Source of the DNA: an uncultured Oscillospiraceae bacterium | GTDB lineage: Bacteria; Bacillota; Clostridia; Oscillospirales; Oscillospiraceae | DNA length: 29,615 nucleotides | NCBI GenBank assembly: GCA_934615645.1 | Contig: CAKTTR010000020.1 | Span: forward strand, 1 to 29,615 | Reading direction: 5' to 3' | Shown here: piece by piece, positions 7,424-15,204 of the stretch | How the letters are laid out: every line of letters starts with the position of its first letter | How positions within the stretch are numbered: position 1 is the stretch's first letter | Position numbers and translations under genes: made by a program | The notes under the pieces: generated by a model | Told to the model about the DNA's origin: nothing | The model's input: only the letters and a program-made list of their open reading frames with translations | Databases searched by the model: none

Positions 7424-8777
7424 ATTCCGCCGCTATAATACTGTGGCTGGACTGATCGCCCCGGGCGACGCCATCATCTGTGCCGTCTCCGGCGGCGCGG
7501 ACTCCATGGCGCTGCTGGGCTGCCTGCTGGCGCTGCAGGAGGAATACGCCCTGACCGTCAGCGTGCTGCACTGCAATCACCATCTGCGCCCGGAAGCAGA
7601 CAGCGACGCGGCATTTGTCCGGGATTTCTGCCAAGCGCGGCGCATCCCCTTCACCTGCTGCGAGCTGGACGTCACCGCCCAGCAGCGGCAGACGGGTCAG
7701 AGCCTGGAGGACGCAGCCCGCAGCCTGCGCTACGCCTGCTTTGCCCAGGCCCTCCCCCAGGATGCCAAAATCGCCACGGCCCACAACGCCCAGGACAATC
7801 TGGAGACGAGCCTCATCCGTCTGGTGCGGGGGGCAAGCCCCCGGGGGCTGAGCGGGATCCCGCCCCGCCGGGGCCGGATCATCCGGCCGCTGCTTTTTGC
7901 GACCCGGCCTGAGATTCTGGCCTTTTTGCAAAAGCAGCACATTCCCCATCGGGAGGACGCATCGAACGCGACGGACTTTTGCCTCCGCAACCGCCTGCGG
8001 CACCATGTCGTGCCGCATCTGACGGCGGAGAACCCCGCACTGGAGACGGCCTGGCTGGAGACAGCCCGGCAGCTGCGCGAGGAAGACGCTTATCTATCTG
8101 ACCTGGCCCAGGCGGCCATGGCGGACGCCCGGCAGGGAACCGGCTTTTCCATCGCCCGGGTGCAGGCGCTGCATCCGGCGCTGCGGGCGCGGGTGCTCTT
8201 CGGCTTCTTGCAGGCCTTCGGTGTCCGGCAGCCCCGGCGGGAGCATGTCCGCCAGCTGGAGGCGCTGCTGGCATCCCAGTCCGCCTCGGGGCGGCTGTCG
8301 CTGCCCGGCGTCTGCCTGGCCCGCGATTATGATACCGTCGCGCCTGCCGCGGCGCCAGCCCCGGCCCCAGCGTTTGCCGCGGCGCTGCAGATCCCCGGCG
8401 TGACGCCTTTGCCCGGCCTGGGTCTGCGCATCCGGTGCGAACTGGCCCCAGCGGCAGAAAATTTCGAAAAAATCGCAAATAGTACTACACAAATCCTACT
8501 CGATTATGCTATGATAAAAGGGCGCGCGCTGGCAGTCCGGCCGCGCCAGCCGGGGGACGTGCTGCGCCTGCCCGGCGGCACCCGCACGCTGAAGCGGCGG
8601 ATGATCGACTGTAAAATTCCCCAGGCCCAGCGGGACCGCATCCCGGTCCTGGCGATGGGAGAACAGGTCCTGGCAGTCTTTGGGTTAGGAACGGACCCTG
8701 CCTGGCAGGCGCAAGCAGGCAAGCCTTGCCTGCGCATGATTTTAGAGCAAGAAAAAGAGGAACACACGCATGCATGA
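7413..8777 (+). CDS. tilS: tRNA(Ile)-lysidine synthase TilS, 454 aa
   Basis: TilS attaches lysine to C34 of the tRNA-Ile with CAU anticodon, changing its reading from AUG to AUA. The N-terminal PP-loop ATPase has SGGADS at residues 26-31, then HCNHHLRPEAD and the TAHNAQDNLET and RGASPRGLSGI motifs. The C-terminal domain carries LAVRPRQPGD and LKRRMIDCKIPQAQRDRIPVL. An Ala/Pro-rich linker (about 310-325) is unusual but in frame. The ATG at 7413 overlaps the dnaB stop region by 11 bases, and its end overlaps hpt by 8 bases, suggesting translational coupling. An AT-rich patch (about 8463-8520) stands out from the GC-rich coding sequence and holds an extended -10 element. Confidence 0.95.
   Translation: MLNKFRRYNTVAGLIAPGDAIICAVSGGADSMALLGCLLALQEEYALTVSVLHCNHHLRPEADSDAAFVRDFCQARRIPFTCCELDVTAQQRQTGQSLEDAARSLRYACFAQALPQDAKIATAHNAQDNLETSLIRLVRGASPRGLSGIPPRRGRIIRPLLFATRPEILAFLQKQHIPHREDASNATDFCLRNRLRHHVVPHLTAENPALETAWLETARQLREEDAYLSDLAQAAMADARQGTGFSIARVQALHPALRARVLFGFLQAFGVRQPRREHVRQLEALLASQSASGRLSLPGVCLARDYDTVAPAAAPAPAPAFAAALQIPGVTPLPGLGLRIRCELAPAAENFEKIANSTTQILLDYAMIKGRALAVRPRQPGDVLRLPGGTRTLKRRMIDCKIPQAQRDRIPVLAMGEQVLAVFGLGTDPAWQAQAGKPCLRMILEQEKEEHTHA
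8507..8515 (+). promoter_or_regulatory. Possible internal extended -10 promoter for hpt-ftsH
   Basis: TGC-TATGAT (extended -10, 5 of 6 matches) lies inside tilS in an AT-rich patch. There is no good -35 at 16-18 bases, which extended -10 promoters can tolerate. It could give hpt and ftsH extra transcription. Weak evidence. Confidence 0.35.
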
Positions 8778-9306
8778 CGATATTCAGAAGATATTACTGA
8801 CAAAAGAGCAGATTGCTGCCCGGGTGGCAGAGCTGGGGCAGACCCTAGCGCAGGAATATGCGGGGAAGGATCCGGTGTTTATCGGCGTTTTGAAGGGTGT
8901 TGTCGTATTCTTCGCCGATATGGTCCGGGCGACGCCGATCCCCTGTCAGTTTGATTTTATGGCCGTCTCGTCCTATGACGGCACCACGACGACTGGGCAG
9001 CTCCAGATGAAAAAGGACGTCTCCGTCGAGATCAAGGGCCGCCATGTCGTCATTTTGGAAGATATTCTGGACACCGGGCTGACCCTGCGGGCCGTGGCCG
9101 ATCACCTGTCCGCCATGGAACCGGCCTCCCTGAAAATCTGCGCGCTGCTGGACAAGCCGGCCCGCCGGGAGGCGGAGATCGAAGCGGACTATGTCGGCTT
9201 TACGATCCCCAATGAATTTGTCGTCGGCTATGGGCTGGATTATAATGAAAAATACCGGAATCTGCCCTTTATCGGCGTGCTGAAGCCGGAGGTATACGGC
9301 GCCTGA
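8770..9306 (+). CDS. hpt: Hypoxanthine phosphoribosyltransferase, 178 aa
   Basis: It joins hypoxanthine or guanine to PRPP, giving IMP or GMP in purine salvage. The PRPP-binding loop VVILEDILDTGLTL is at about 93-106, with the key acidic pair E97-D98 and DTG at 101-103. Other family pieces are DPVFIGVLKGVVVF near the N-terminus, MAVSSYDGTTTTG (flexible loop) and FVVGYGLDYNEKYRNLPFIGVL near the C-terminus. The length is typical. The ATG at 8770 has AAGAGG nine bases upstream and overlaps tilS by 8 bases. The tilS-hpt-ftsH order is classic for Bacillota. Confidence 0.97.
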   Translation: MHDDIQKILLTKEQIAARVAELGQTLAQEYAGKDPVFIGVLKGVVVFFADMVRATPIPCQFDFMAVSSYDGTTTTGQLQMKKDVSVEIKGRHVVILEDILDTGLTLRAVADHLSAMEPASLKICALLDKPARREAEIEADYVGFTIPNEFVVGYGLDYNEKYRNLPFIGVLKPEVYGA

Positions 9307-9329
9307 TCCGCCGGGAAGGAGATGGACTA

Positions 9330-11288
9330 TTGAAAAAATCAAGAATTGCATCCTTTGTCTTTTATATTCTCGTGCTGGTGATCCTACTCACTGCGGTAAC
9401 AGCGCTGTTTGGCCGGAACAAGGCGGATTACCTCTCCTATTCCGAAGCTGTCACGCTCTTTGAGGAGGAGAAGGTCCACGCCTTCACCATCAAGGACGGC
9501 GTCCTCACCATGACACTCCAGGATCAAACAACGGCCAAGTGTGAGCTGGGCAGCTTCCAGGCCTTCTACGACGATATGCACGAGCTGATCGCCAAGCAAT
9601 ACAACGAGGGCATCCTGGAATCCTACGATTACCAGCCTGATTCCAAAACGCCGATTCTGCTGACGATGCTTCCGTATATTCTGTTGATCATCGGCGCAGT
9701 CGTCATTATGTTGATCCTGATGAACCGCATGAGCGGCGGTCAGGGCGCAGCAAAATTCGGCCGAGCCAACGCCCGGTTGGCCGATTCCAGTAAGGAGCGG
9801 GTGACCTTTGCCGATGTGGCAGGCGCGGAGGAAGAAAAGCTGGAGCTAGCCGAGATCGTCGATTTCCTCCGGGCCCCGAAAAAATACACTGCCATGGGCG
9901 CCAGAATCCCCAAGGGCGTCCTGCTGGTCGGCCCTCCGGGGACGGGCAAAACCCTCATCGCCAAGGCGGTGGCCGGAGAAGCAGACGTGCAGTTTCTCTC
10001 CATCTCCGGCTCTGACTTTGTCGAGCTCTACGTCGGCGTCGGCGCAAGCCGTGTCCGCGATTTGTTTGACCAAGCGAAGAAAATGGCGCCGTCCATCGTC
10101 TTTATCGACGAGATCGACGCTGTCGGCCGCCGCCGCGGCGCCGGTATGGGCGGCGGGCACGACGAGCGAGAGCAGACCCTGAACCAGCTGCTGGTGGAGA
10201 TGGACGGCTTCAGCAAAAACGAAGGCGTCATCGTCATGGCAGCGACGAACCGGAAGGATATTCTCGACCCTGCCCTGCTGCGGCCGGGCCGGTTTGACCG
10301 GCAGATCTACGTCGACGCGCCGGATGTCCGGGGCCGCGAGGCGATCTTGAAGGTCCATGCCAAGGATAAGCCGCTGGCGGATAACGTTGATCTCAAGGTC
10401 ATTGCCCGGGCGACCTCCGGCATGACGGGTGCAGACCTGAGCAACCTGCTCAACGAAGCGGCACTGCTGGCAGCCCGCAAGTGCCGCCCATGCATCACCA
10501 TGCCGGATATGGAGGAATCCATTATGAAGGTCATGGCCGGGCCGGAAAAAAAGAGTCGGGTCGTCTCCGCACACGAGCGGAAGCTGACGGCCATCCATGA
10601 GGCGGGCCACGCTGTGACAGCCTACTATCTGCCGACCCATGACCCGGTGCAGCAAATCACCATCGTGCCCCGGGGCGCGGCAGGCGGCATGACCGTCTAC
10701 CTGCCGGAGGACGACACCCACTGCCCCTCCCGCAACGAGATGTTTGAATTTATCGTCTCCCTGCTGGGCGGCCGGATCGCAGAGCACCTACAGATGGACG
10801 ATATCTCCACCGGCGCCTCCAGCGACCTGCAGCGGGCCAGCAGCATTGCCCGTCAGATGGTCGCCCGCTACGGCATGAGCGAGCGCCTGGGCGCCGTCGT
10901 CTATGACGACGATGGGGAAATTTTCGTCGGCCGGGACTATGAGAAGACCCTGGCCTACTCAGACCAGACGGCCAGCGTCATTGACGAAGAGGTCAAGGCG
11001 ACGATCGACCGGGCCTATGCCCAGTGTACCGGCATTCTGACCGCCCACAGCGAACAGCTGCTGGCCGTGGCAGATTTCCTGCTGGCCCATGAGCGCATGA
11101 GCCGGACCCAGTTTGAAGCCTGCATGGCGGGCCAGCCCATCCCCGAAGAGGAAGAGGGGCTCTTCCAGTCCTTCCTCCATGAGACGGCAGCCACCCAGCC
11201 GAAAGAACCGGAACAGCCGGAGATTTCGGAAAATTCGGAATGGCCGGAACAGGACGCCGGACCGGAGCAGCCGGGCACACCGGAATAA
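9330..11288 (+). CDS. ftsH: ATP-dependent zinc metalloprotease FtsH, 652 aa
   Basis: This is a membrane-anchored AAA+ protease that degrades misfolded membrane proteins and selected regulators. A first membrane helix lies at about 8-28, an extracytoplasmic segment at 29-106 and a second helix at about 108-130. Walker A GPPGTGKT is at 201-208, followed by Walker B IVFIDEIDAVG and the second region of homology ATNRKDILDPALLRPGRFDR. The zinc site HEAGH is at 423-427, followed by the conserved region STGASSDLQRAS. The start is TTG at 9330, 8 bases after AAGGAG. The last 30 residues are a Glu/Pro-rich tail with repeated PEQPE-like pieces; tails vary in this family. It is the final gene of the operon before a strong terminator. 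Confidence 0.97.
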   Translation: MKKSRIASFVFYILVLVILLTAVTALFGRNKADYLSYSEAVTLFEEEKVHAFTIKDGVLTMTLQDQTTAKCELGSFQAFYDDMHELIAKQYNEGILESYDYQPDSKTPILLTMLPYILLIIGAVVIMLILMNRMSGGQGAAKFGRANARLADSSKERVTFADVAGAEEEKLELAEIVDFLRAPKKYTAMGARIPKGVLLVGPPGTGKTLIAKAVAGEADVQFLSISGSDFVELYVGVGASRVRDLFDQAKKMAPSIVFIDEIDAVGRRRGAGMGGGHDEREQTLNQLLVEMDGFSKNEGVIVMAATNRKDILDPALLRPGRFDRQIYVDAPDVRGREAILKVHAKDKPLADNVDLKVIARATSGMTGADLSNLLNEAALLAARKCRPCITMPDMEESIMKVMAGPEKKSRVVSAHERKLTAIHEAGHAVTAYYLPTHDPVQQITIVPRGAAGGMTVYLPEDDTHCPSRNEMFEFIVSLLGGRIAEHLQMDDISTGASSDLQRASSIARQMVARYGMSERLGAVVYDDDGEIFVGRDYEKTLAYSDQTASVIDEEVKATIDRAYAQCTGILTAHSEQLLAVADFLLAHERMSRTQFEACMAGQPIPEEEEGLFQSFLHETAATQPKEPEQPEISENSEWPEQDAGPEQPGTPE

Positions 11289-11329
11289 AGCATCCCATCG
11301 CCCTACCCTGCTGCGCAGGCCGGGCGGCA

Positions 11330-11373
11330 GGGACCTGCCCAGCGCAGACAGTGCGCGGCAGGTCCCTTTTCTT
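11330..11373 (+). terminator. Strong rho-independent terminator after ftsH
   Basis: GGGACCTGCC (11330-11339) pairs perfectly with GGCAGGTCCC (11357-11366). An inner GCGC/GCGC stem extends it, and TTTTCTT follows. A second weaker GC-rich hairpin (11374-11395, GCACG/CGTGC, then GTTTTC) comes right after. Confidence 0.93.
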
Positions 11374-11425
11374 GCACGCGCGCTGTGCGCCGTGCGTTTT
11401 CATGCGTTTTACAAGGAGGAGCAAG

Positions 11426-12025
11426 ATGACGCCACAGGAAGTATTGGAAATTTTACATGTCGCCGAGCGGCTCAAGTGCAATACCCGCCATTGCGATACC
11501 TCCACCGGGCGGCGGGAGAGCGTGGCAGAGCACAGCTGGCGGCTCTGCCTGTTTGCCCTGCTGCTGGAGCAGGAGCCGGAGTTCCGGTCGCTTGATACGG
11601 ACCGGGTCCTCCGGATGTGCCTGATCCACGACCTGGGGGAGGCCTTCACGGGGGATATCCCCGCCTTTTCCAAGTCGGCCCAGGACGAGGGGCGGGAGCA
11701 GGCGCTGTATGAAGATTGGATCGCCCAGTTCCCGCCCGCCAACCGTGCCCAGTTCCAGGCGCTGCTGGCAGAGATGACCGCCCTTGCGACGCCGGAGGCC
11801 AAGCTCTATAAAGCGCTGGATAAGCTGGAGGCGGTCATCCAGCATAATGAGGCCAGCCTAGATTCCTGGCTGCCCCTGGAATATGACCTGCAGCGGACCT
11901 ACGGCCAGGAGGCAGTCGAATTCTCGCCCTATCTCCGGGCCCTCAAGGCGGAGATCGACCGCTGGACAGAGGAAAAAATCGCCGCTGCACCGCCCCAGGC
12001 GCAACGTAGTGAGATACGTGACTAG
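11426..12025 (+). CDS. HD-domain phosphohydrolase, YfbR/HDDC2-like, 199 aa
   Basis: The metal-binding HD residues are all present: H36 in SVAEHSWR, H68-D69 in LIHDLGEAFTGD and D132 in YKALDKLEA. The overall pattern and length resemble the YfbR/HDDC2 group, whose characterised members remove phosphate from 5'-deoxynucleotides. The exact substrate here is inferred, not shown. No signal peptide is seen. The ATG at 11426 has AAGGAGG six bases upstream; longer in-frame starts would run back through the ftsH terminator. It appears to be a single-gene unit, with no clear promoter recognised between the terminator and its start. Confidence 0.85.
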   Translation: MTPQEVLEILHVAERLKCNTRHCDTSTGRRESVAEHSWRLCLFALLLEQEPEFRSLDTDRVLRMCLIHDLGEAFTGDIPAFSKSAQDEGREQALYEDWIAQFPPANRAQFQALLAEMTALATPEAKLYKALDKLEAVIQHNEASLDSWLPLEYDLQRTYGQEAVEFSPYLRALKAEIDRWTEEKIAAAPPQAQRSEIRD

Positions 12026-12063
12026 AATTTGTGCTGCAAATCTAAATTTTTTATAAAAAATCA

Positions 12064-12092
12064 TTGCAATTTTGATCAAAATCCTATATTCT
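12064..12092 (+). promoter_or_regulatory. Probable promoter of the LRR-SLH surface protein gene
   Basis: TTGCAA (12064-12069), 17 bases, TATTCT (12087-12092); an alternative -10 TATATT lies at 12085. The region 12026-12090 is markedly AT-rich. A small hairpin CCGCA/TGCGG (12101-12115) lies in the leader before the ribosome site. Confidence 0.5.
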
Positions 12093-12141
12093 AGGTGTAA
12101 CCGCAGCTTTTGCGGAAATTCAAATTGTGAGGAGACATCTT

Positions 12142-13671
12142 ATGAAGCAACGTATGAGGATCCCTGCCCTGCTGCTGGCGCTGGTGCTGTGCCTTTCCCT
12201 GCTGCCTGTGCCTGCCTTTGCCGCCCCGGTGACCTTCGCGGCGGCTTTCCCGAGTGAGAATTTCCGCCAGCAGCTGAACGAAGCAGTCTTAACGCCAGCC
12301 GGACTCACCGCAGAGGACGAGACGGAATTGACCGACGCCCACCTGACCGCGCTGCGGGCTGCCACGTCGCTGTCACTCCAGGATATCGAGGATTATACCG
12401 GCCTTGAACTGCTGACAGGCCTGACCGAGCTAAAGCTGCGCCAGAAAGCCACATGCATTGAGTGGTTAGATCTGCGTGCGAACACAAAGCTGCAGAAGCT
12501 GGACTTCCGCGGCTGTTGGCTCAGGGGCTTGGATGTGACCGGCCTGACAGAGCTGCGCGAGCTGGACTGCGGGGATACCAGCATATCCCGTTTAAACCTC
12601 TCGACGAACACAAAGCTGGAAAAGCTGGTTTGCTACGCCACCGGTTTGAGCGAACTGGTCCTGCAGGATAAGGGCGCGCTGCGCTATCTGACGTGCGGTA
12701 TGACGCAGATCAAGAACCTGGACCTGCGGGGCTGCCCAGCCCTGGAGGAGCTTGACTGCAACTGGGGCAAGTTGGAGACGCTGGACGTAAGCGGCTGCCC
12801 GGCGCTGCGTAAGATCAATTGCAATTTGAACAAACTGCGGACACTGGACCTCTCCCAGAATACCGCCCTGGAGGACGTCACGCTGGGCGATCAAAGCACC
12901 CGCAGCGACGCGCCGATGACGCCGTATCCGGATGGCACCTACCGCTACAATATGGCGCTGCTGGAGCCTACATTTGACTTCAGCCGAATCAGTGCAGACA
13001 CCGGCGCAAGTTTTGACGCTTCGACAGGCGTGATGACCCTTCACAACCGCCGCAGCTCTTTCCAGTATTTTTATGACACAAAGGCGCCGAAGGACAGCAA
13101 GATGACGGTCACCGTCTCCGTCCCGGAGAGTGAAGAGGACACGCGGCCCAACCCGTTCGCGGATGTGGCTGCCACCCAGTATTACTACCAGCCGGTCCTC
13201 TGGGCCTACTATCATAATGTCGTCGCCGGGACATCGGCCACGACCTTCAGCCCCGATGCGCCCTGTACCCGCGCCCAGATCGTGACCTTCCTGTGGCGCG
13301 CCGCCGGGAAGCCAACGGTATCCGGCAGCACGCCCTTTGTAGATGTGGACCGGAACGCCTACTATGCACAGGCCGTGGCCTGGGCAGTCGACCAGGGCAT
13401 CACCGCAGGGACGACGGCCACAACGTTCAGCCCCAACGCCCCCTGCACCCGGGCCCAGAGCGTCTGCTTCCTGTGGCGCTATTTCGGCTCTCCCCCCGGG
13501 CTGATGCTGGATACGTTTGACGATGTCCCGGCAGACGCGTACTACACCTGGGCTGTGGCCTGGGCGACGATGAACCGTATCACCAGCGGCATCGGCGGCG
13601 GCCTCTTCGCCCCGGACGGCACCTGCACCCGCGCTCAGATCGTTTCCTTCTTGTATCGCGCGCAGGTGTGA
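12142..13671 (+). CDS. Secreted leucine-rich-repeat protein with three SLH domains, 509 aa
   Basis: A signal peptide covers about residues 1-25 (basic MKQRMR, hydrophobic ALLLALVLCLSLLP, cleavage after AFA). Residues about 90-255 form leucine-rich repeats with a period near 21 residues, of the form L..LDL..C.AL..LDC. A beta-rich linker (about 260-335) follows. Three SLH domains are at about 337-395, 398-455 and 459-509, each with F.DV.....YY..AV.WA and TFSP...CTRAQ-type blocks. SLH domains bind secondary cell-wall polysaccharide, so this should be displayed on the cell surface, with the repeats free to bind a ligand. The ligand is unknown. The ATG at 12142 has GAGGAG seven bases upstream. It is transcribed alone and followed by hairpins. 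Confidence 0.92.
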   Translation: MKQRMRIPALLLALVLCLSLLPVPAFAAPVTFAAAFPSENFRQQLNEAVLTPAGLTAEDETELTDAHLTALRAATSLSLQDIEDYTGLELLTGLTELKLRQKATCIEWLDLRANTKLQKLDFRGCWLRGLDVTGLTELRELDCGDTSISRLNLSTNTKLEKLVCYATGLSELVLQDKGALRYLTCGMTQIKNLDLRGCPALEELDCNWGKLETLDVSGCPALRKINCNLNKLRTLDLSQNTALEDVTLGDQSTRSDAPMTPYPDGTYRYNMALLEPTFDFSRISADTGASFDASTGVMTLHNRRSSFQYFYDTKAPKDSKMTVTVSVPESEEDTRPNPFADVAATQYYYQPVLWAYYHNVVAGTSATTFSPDAPCTRAQIVTFLWRAAGKPTVSGSTPFVDVDRNAYYAQAVAWAVDQGITAGTTATTFSPNAPCTRAQSVCFLWRYFGSPPGLMLDTFDDVPADAYYTWAVAWATMNRITSGIGGGLFAPDGTCTRAQIVSFLYRAQV

Positions 13672-13705
13672 TCGCGCAAAACTCTCCAGAATCTCGACTC
13701 CACAC

Positions 13706-13737
13706 AGCGGCCCGCCACAATACCCCGGCGGGCCGCT
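13706..13737 (+). terminator. Perfect 11-bp GC-rich hairpin after the SLH gene
   Basis: AGCGGCCCGCC (13706-13716) pairs with GGCGGGCCGCT (13727-13737) across a 10-base loop. The following bases TATGAT are not a proper U-tract, so termination may depend on the next hairpin. Confidence 0.65.
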
Positions 13738-13759
13738 TATGATAGAAAAAATATAAAAG

Positions 13760-13794
13760 CAGCGGTCAGGCGCATTTGCCTGGCCGCTGTTTTT
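13760..13794. terminator. Bidirectional terminator between the SLH gene and fumC
   Basis: CAGCGGTCAGGC (13760-13771) pairs with GCCTGGCCGCTG (13778-13789) with one wobble, followed on plus by TTTTT. On the minus strand the same stem is followed by CTTTTATATTTTTT, so it can stop both convergent units. Confidence 0.88.
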
Positions 13795-13804
13795 GTCGCA
13801 ACGC

Positions 13805-13835
13805 GAAAAAACTGTTCCGCTTCGGGGCGGTTTTT
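13805..13835. terminator. Small extra hairpin just past the fumC stop
   Basis: CCGC (13817-13820) pairs with GCGG (13827-13830), flanked by A-tracts and T-tracts, so it looks like a weak two-way terminator. It lies 5-35 bases beyond the fumC stop codon and may work with the stronger hairpin at 13760. Confidence 0.45.
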
Positions 13836-13839
13836 ACAC

Positions 13840-15198
13840 TTATTTTCCCAATTGCGGGGCGATGAGCTTGTCGAATTCTTCGGCGGTCAAAAGGCCACTG
13901 GCGATGGTCTGCTCTCGCAATGTCGTGCCAGTCTCATGGGCCTGCTTTGCGATTTTGGCCGCAGCCTCGTAGCCGATGGCCGGGGTCAGGCAGGTAACGA
14001 GCATCAGAGAGTTTTCCAGGTTCTGCCGCATTGCGCGGGCGTTCGGCGCGATGCCGTCGACGCATTTTTCCGCGAAGCTGCCCATGCCGTCGGTCAGCAG
14101 CTGCAGCGACTGCAGCAGATTATAGGCAATAACCGGCATGAAAACATTGAGCTGGAAATTGCCCTGGGAGGCGGCAAAGCCGATGGCCGCATCGTTGCCC
14201 ATGACCTGGACGGCGATCATCGTGATGGCCTCGCACTGCGTCGGATTGACCTTACCGGGCATAATGGAGCTGCCCGGCTCATTGGCCGGGATCGTAATCT
14301 CTCCGATGCCGCAGCGGGGGCCGCTGGCCAACCAGCGAATATCGTTGGCGATCTTCATCAGATTGCACGCCAGCGCCTTCAGCGCCCCGTGGGCAAACGC
14401 CACGGCGTCCTTGGAGGACAGGGCGTGGTACTTATTCGCATCCGGCCGGTAGGCGATGCCCGTCTCGTCACACAGCAGGGCACAGACAGCTTCGTCAAAG
14501 CCCGCTGGTGCATTGAGCCCGGAGCCGACGGCGGTGCCGCCAATGGCCAGCTGGGCAAGATACGGCAGGCAATCCCGCAGCATAGCCTCGTTCTCCTCCA
14601 GCATGTAGCGCCAGGCGCTGACCTCATCCGCAAAATCCAGGGGGACAGCATCCTGCAGATGGGTTCTGCCGATCTTCCGCACGCCCCGGCATCTAGTCTC
14701 CAGCCGGGCAAAGGCATCCCGCAGGGCGGCCAGGCGGGGCAGCAAGCGGTTCTGCAGACCATCCATCGCCGCCATATGCAGCGCCGTGGGGAAGACGTCG
14801 TTGCTGCTCTGGGAGCAATTGACATGGTCGTTGGGGTGGAGTGTCACGCCGCCCTGGGCTGCGATATGGGCGATGACCTCATTGACGTTCATATTGGTCT
14901 GGGTGCCGCTGCCGGTTTGCCAGACATGCAGCGGAAACTCCGCCGGATACTCCCCAGCCAGGATCGCGTCGCAGGCGGCAGCAACGGCCCCAGCCTGCTG
15001 GTCTGTCAGCTTGCCGAAGTTCGCATTGGCCAGGGCGCAGGCTTTTTTCAAAAGCGTCAGCGCCCGGATGATCTCCGCCGGCATACGCTCCTGGCCGATG
15101 GAGAAGTTATTCAGGCTCCGCTGGGTCTGCGCACCCCAGAGGTGCTGGGCCGGTACCTGGACCTGGCCCATGGAATCATGCTCTGTCCTCATCTGCAT
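13840..15198 (-). CDS. fumC: Class II fumarate hydratase, 452 aa
   Basis: It interconverts fumarate and L-malate. The family signature GSSIMPGKVNPTQ is at about 309-321 with the catalytic serine (S311). The catalytic histidine lies in GRTHLQDAVP (H180), and TGSGTQTNMNVNE is at 96-107. The histidine and the ANEPGSSIMPGKVNP context favour fumarase over aspartase, which has GRTQLQDA. The length is about 10 residues below the usual 460-470. It begins 6 bases after the argF stop and has no clear ribosome site, so it is probably translated by coupling to argF; an alternative start is the third residue (ATG at 15192). As the tail of an arginine operon it could take up fumarate made by ArgH (inference). 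Confidence 0.95.
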   Translation of the reverse strand: MQMRTEHDSMGQVQVPAQHLWGAQTQRSLNNFSIGQERMPAEIIRALTLLKKACALANANFGKLTDQQAGAVAAACDAILAGEYPAEFPLHVWQTGSGTQTNMNVNEVIAHIAAQGGVTLHPNDHVNCSQSSNDVFPTALHMAAMDGLQNRLLPRLAALRDAFARLETRCRGVRKIGRTHLQDAVPLDFADEVSAWRYMLEENEAMLRDCLPYLAQLAIGGTAVGSGLNAPAGFDEAVCALLCDETGIAYRPDANKYHALSSKDAVAFAHGALKALACNLMKIANDIRWLASGPRCGIGEITIPANEPGSSIMPGKVNPTQCEAITMIAVQVMGNDAAIGFAASQGNFQLNVFMPVIAYNLLQSLQLLTDGMGSFAEKCVDGIAPNARAMRQNLENSLMLVTCLTPAIGYEAAAKIAKQAHETGTTLREQTIASGLLTAEEFDKLIAPQLGK

Positions 15199-15204
15199 GG
15201 CGCA

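Noticed and set aside
7827..7849. G-rich and C-rich palindrome AGCCCCCGGGGGCT with neighbouring G-run inside tilS
   Set aside because: It encodes the conserved RGASPRGLSG segment of TilS, so the base pattern is explained by codon choice; no separate regulatory role is supported.
12024..12050. A terminator after the HD-domain gene
   Set aside because: The possible stem (ATTTG/CAAAT) is short, AT-rich and interrupted, although a T-rich run follows; the evidence is too weak to list.
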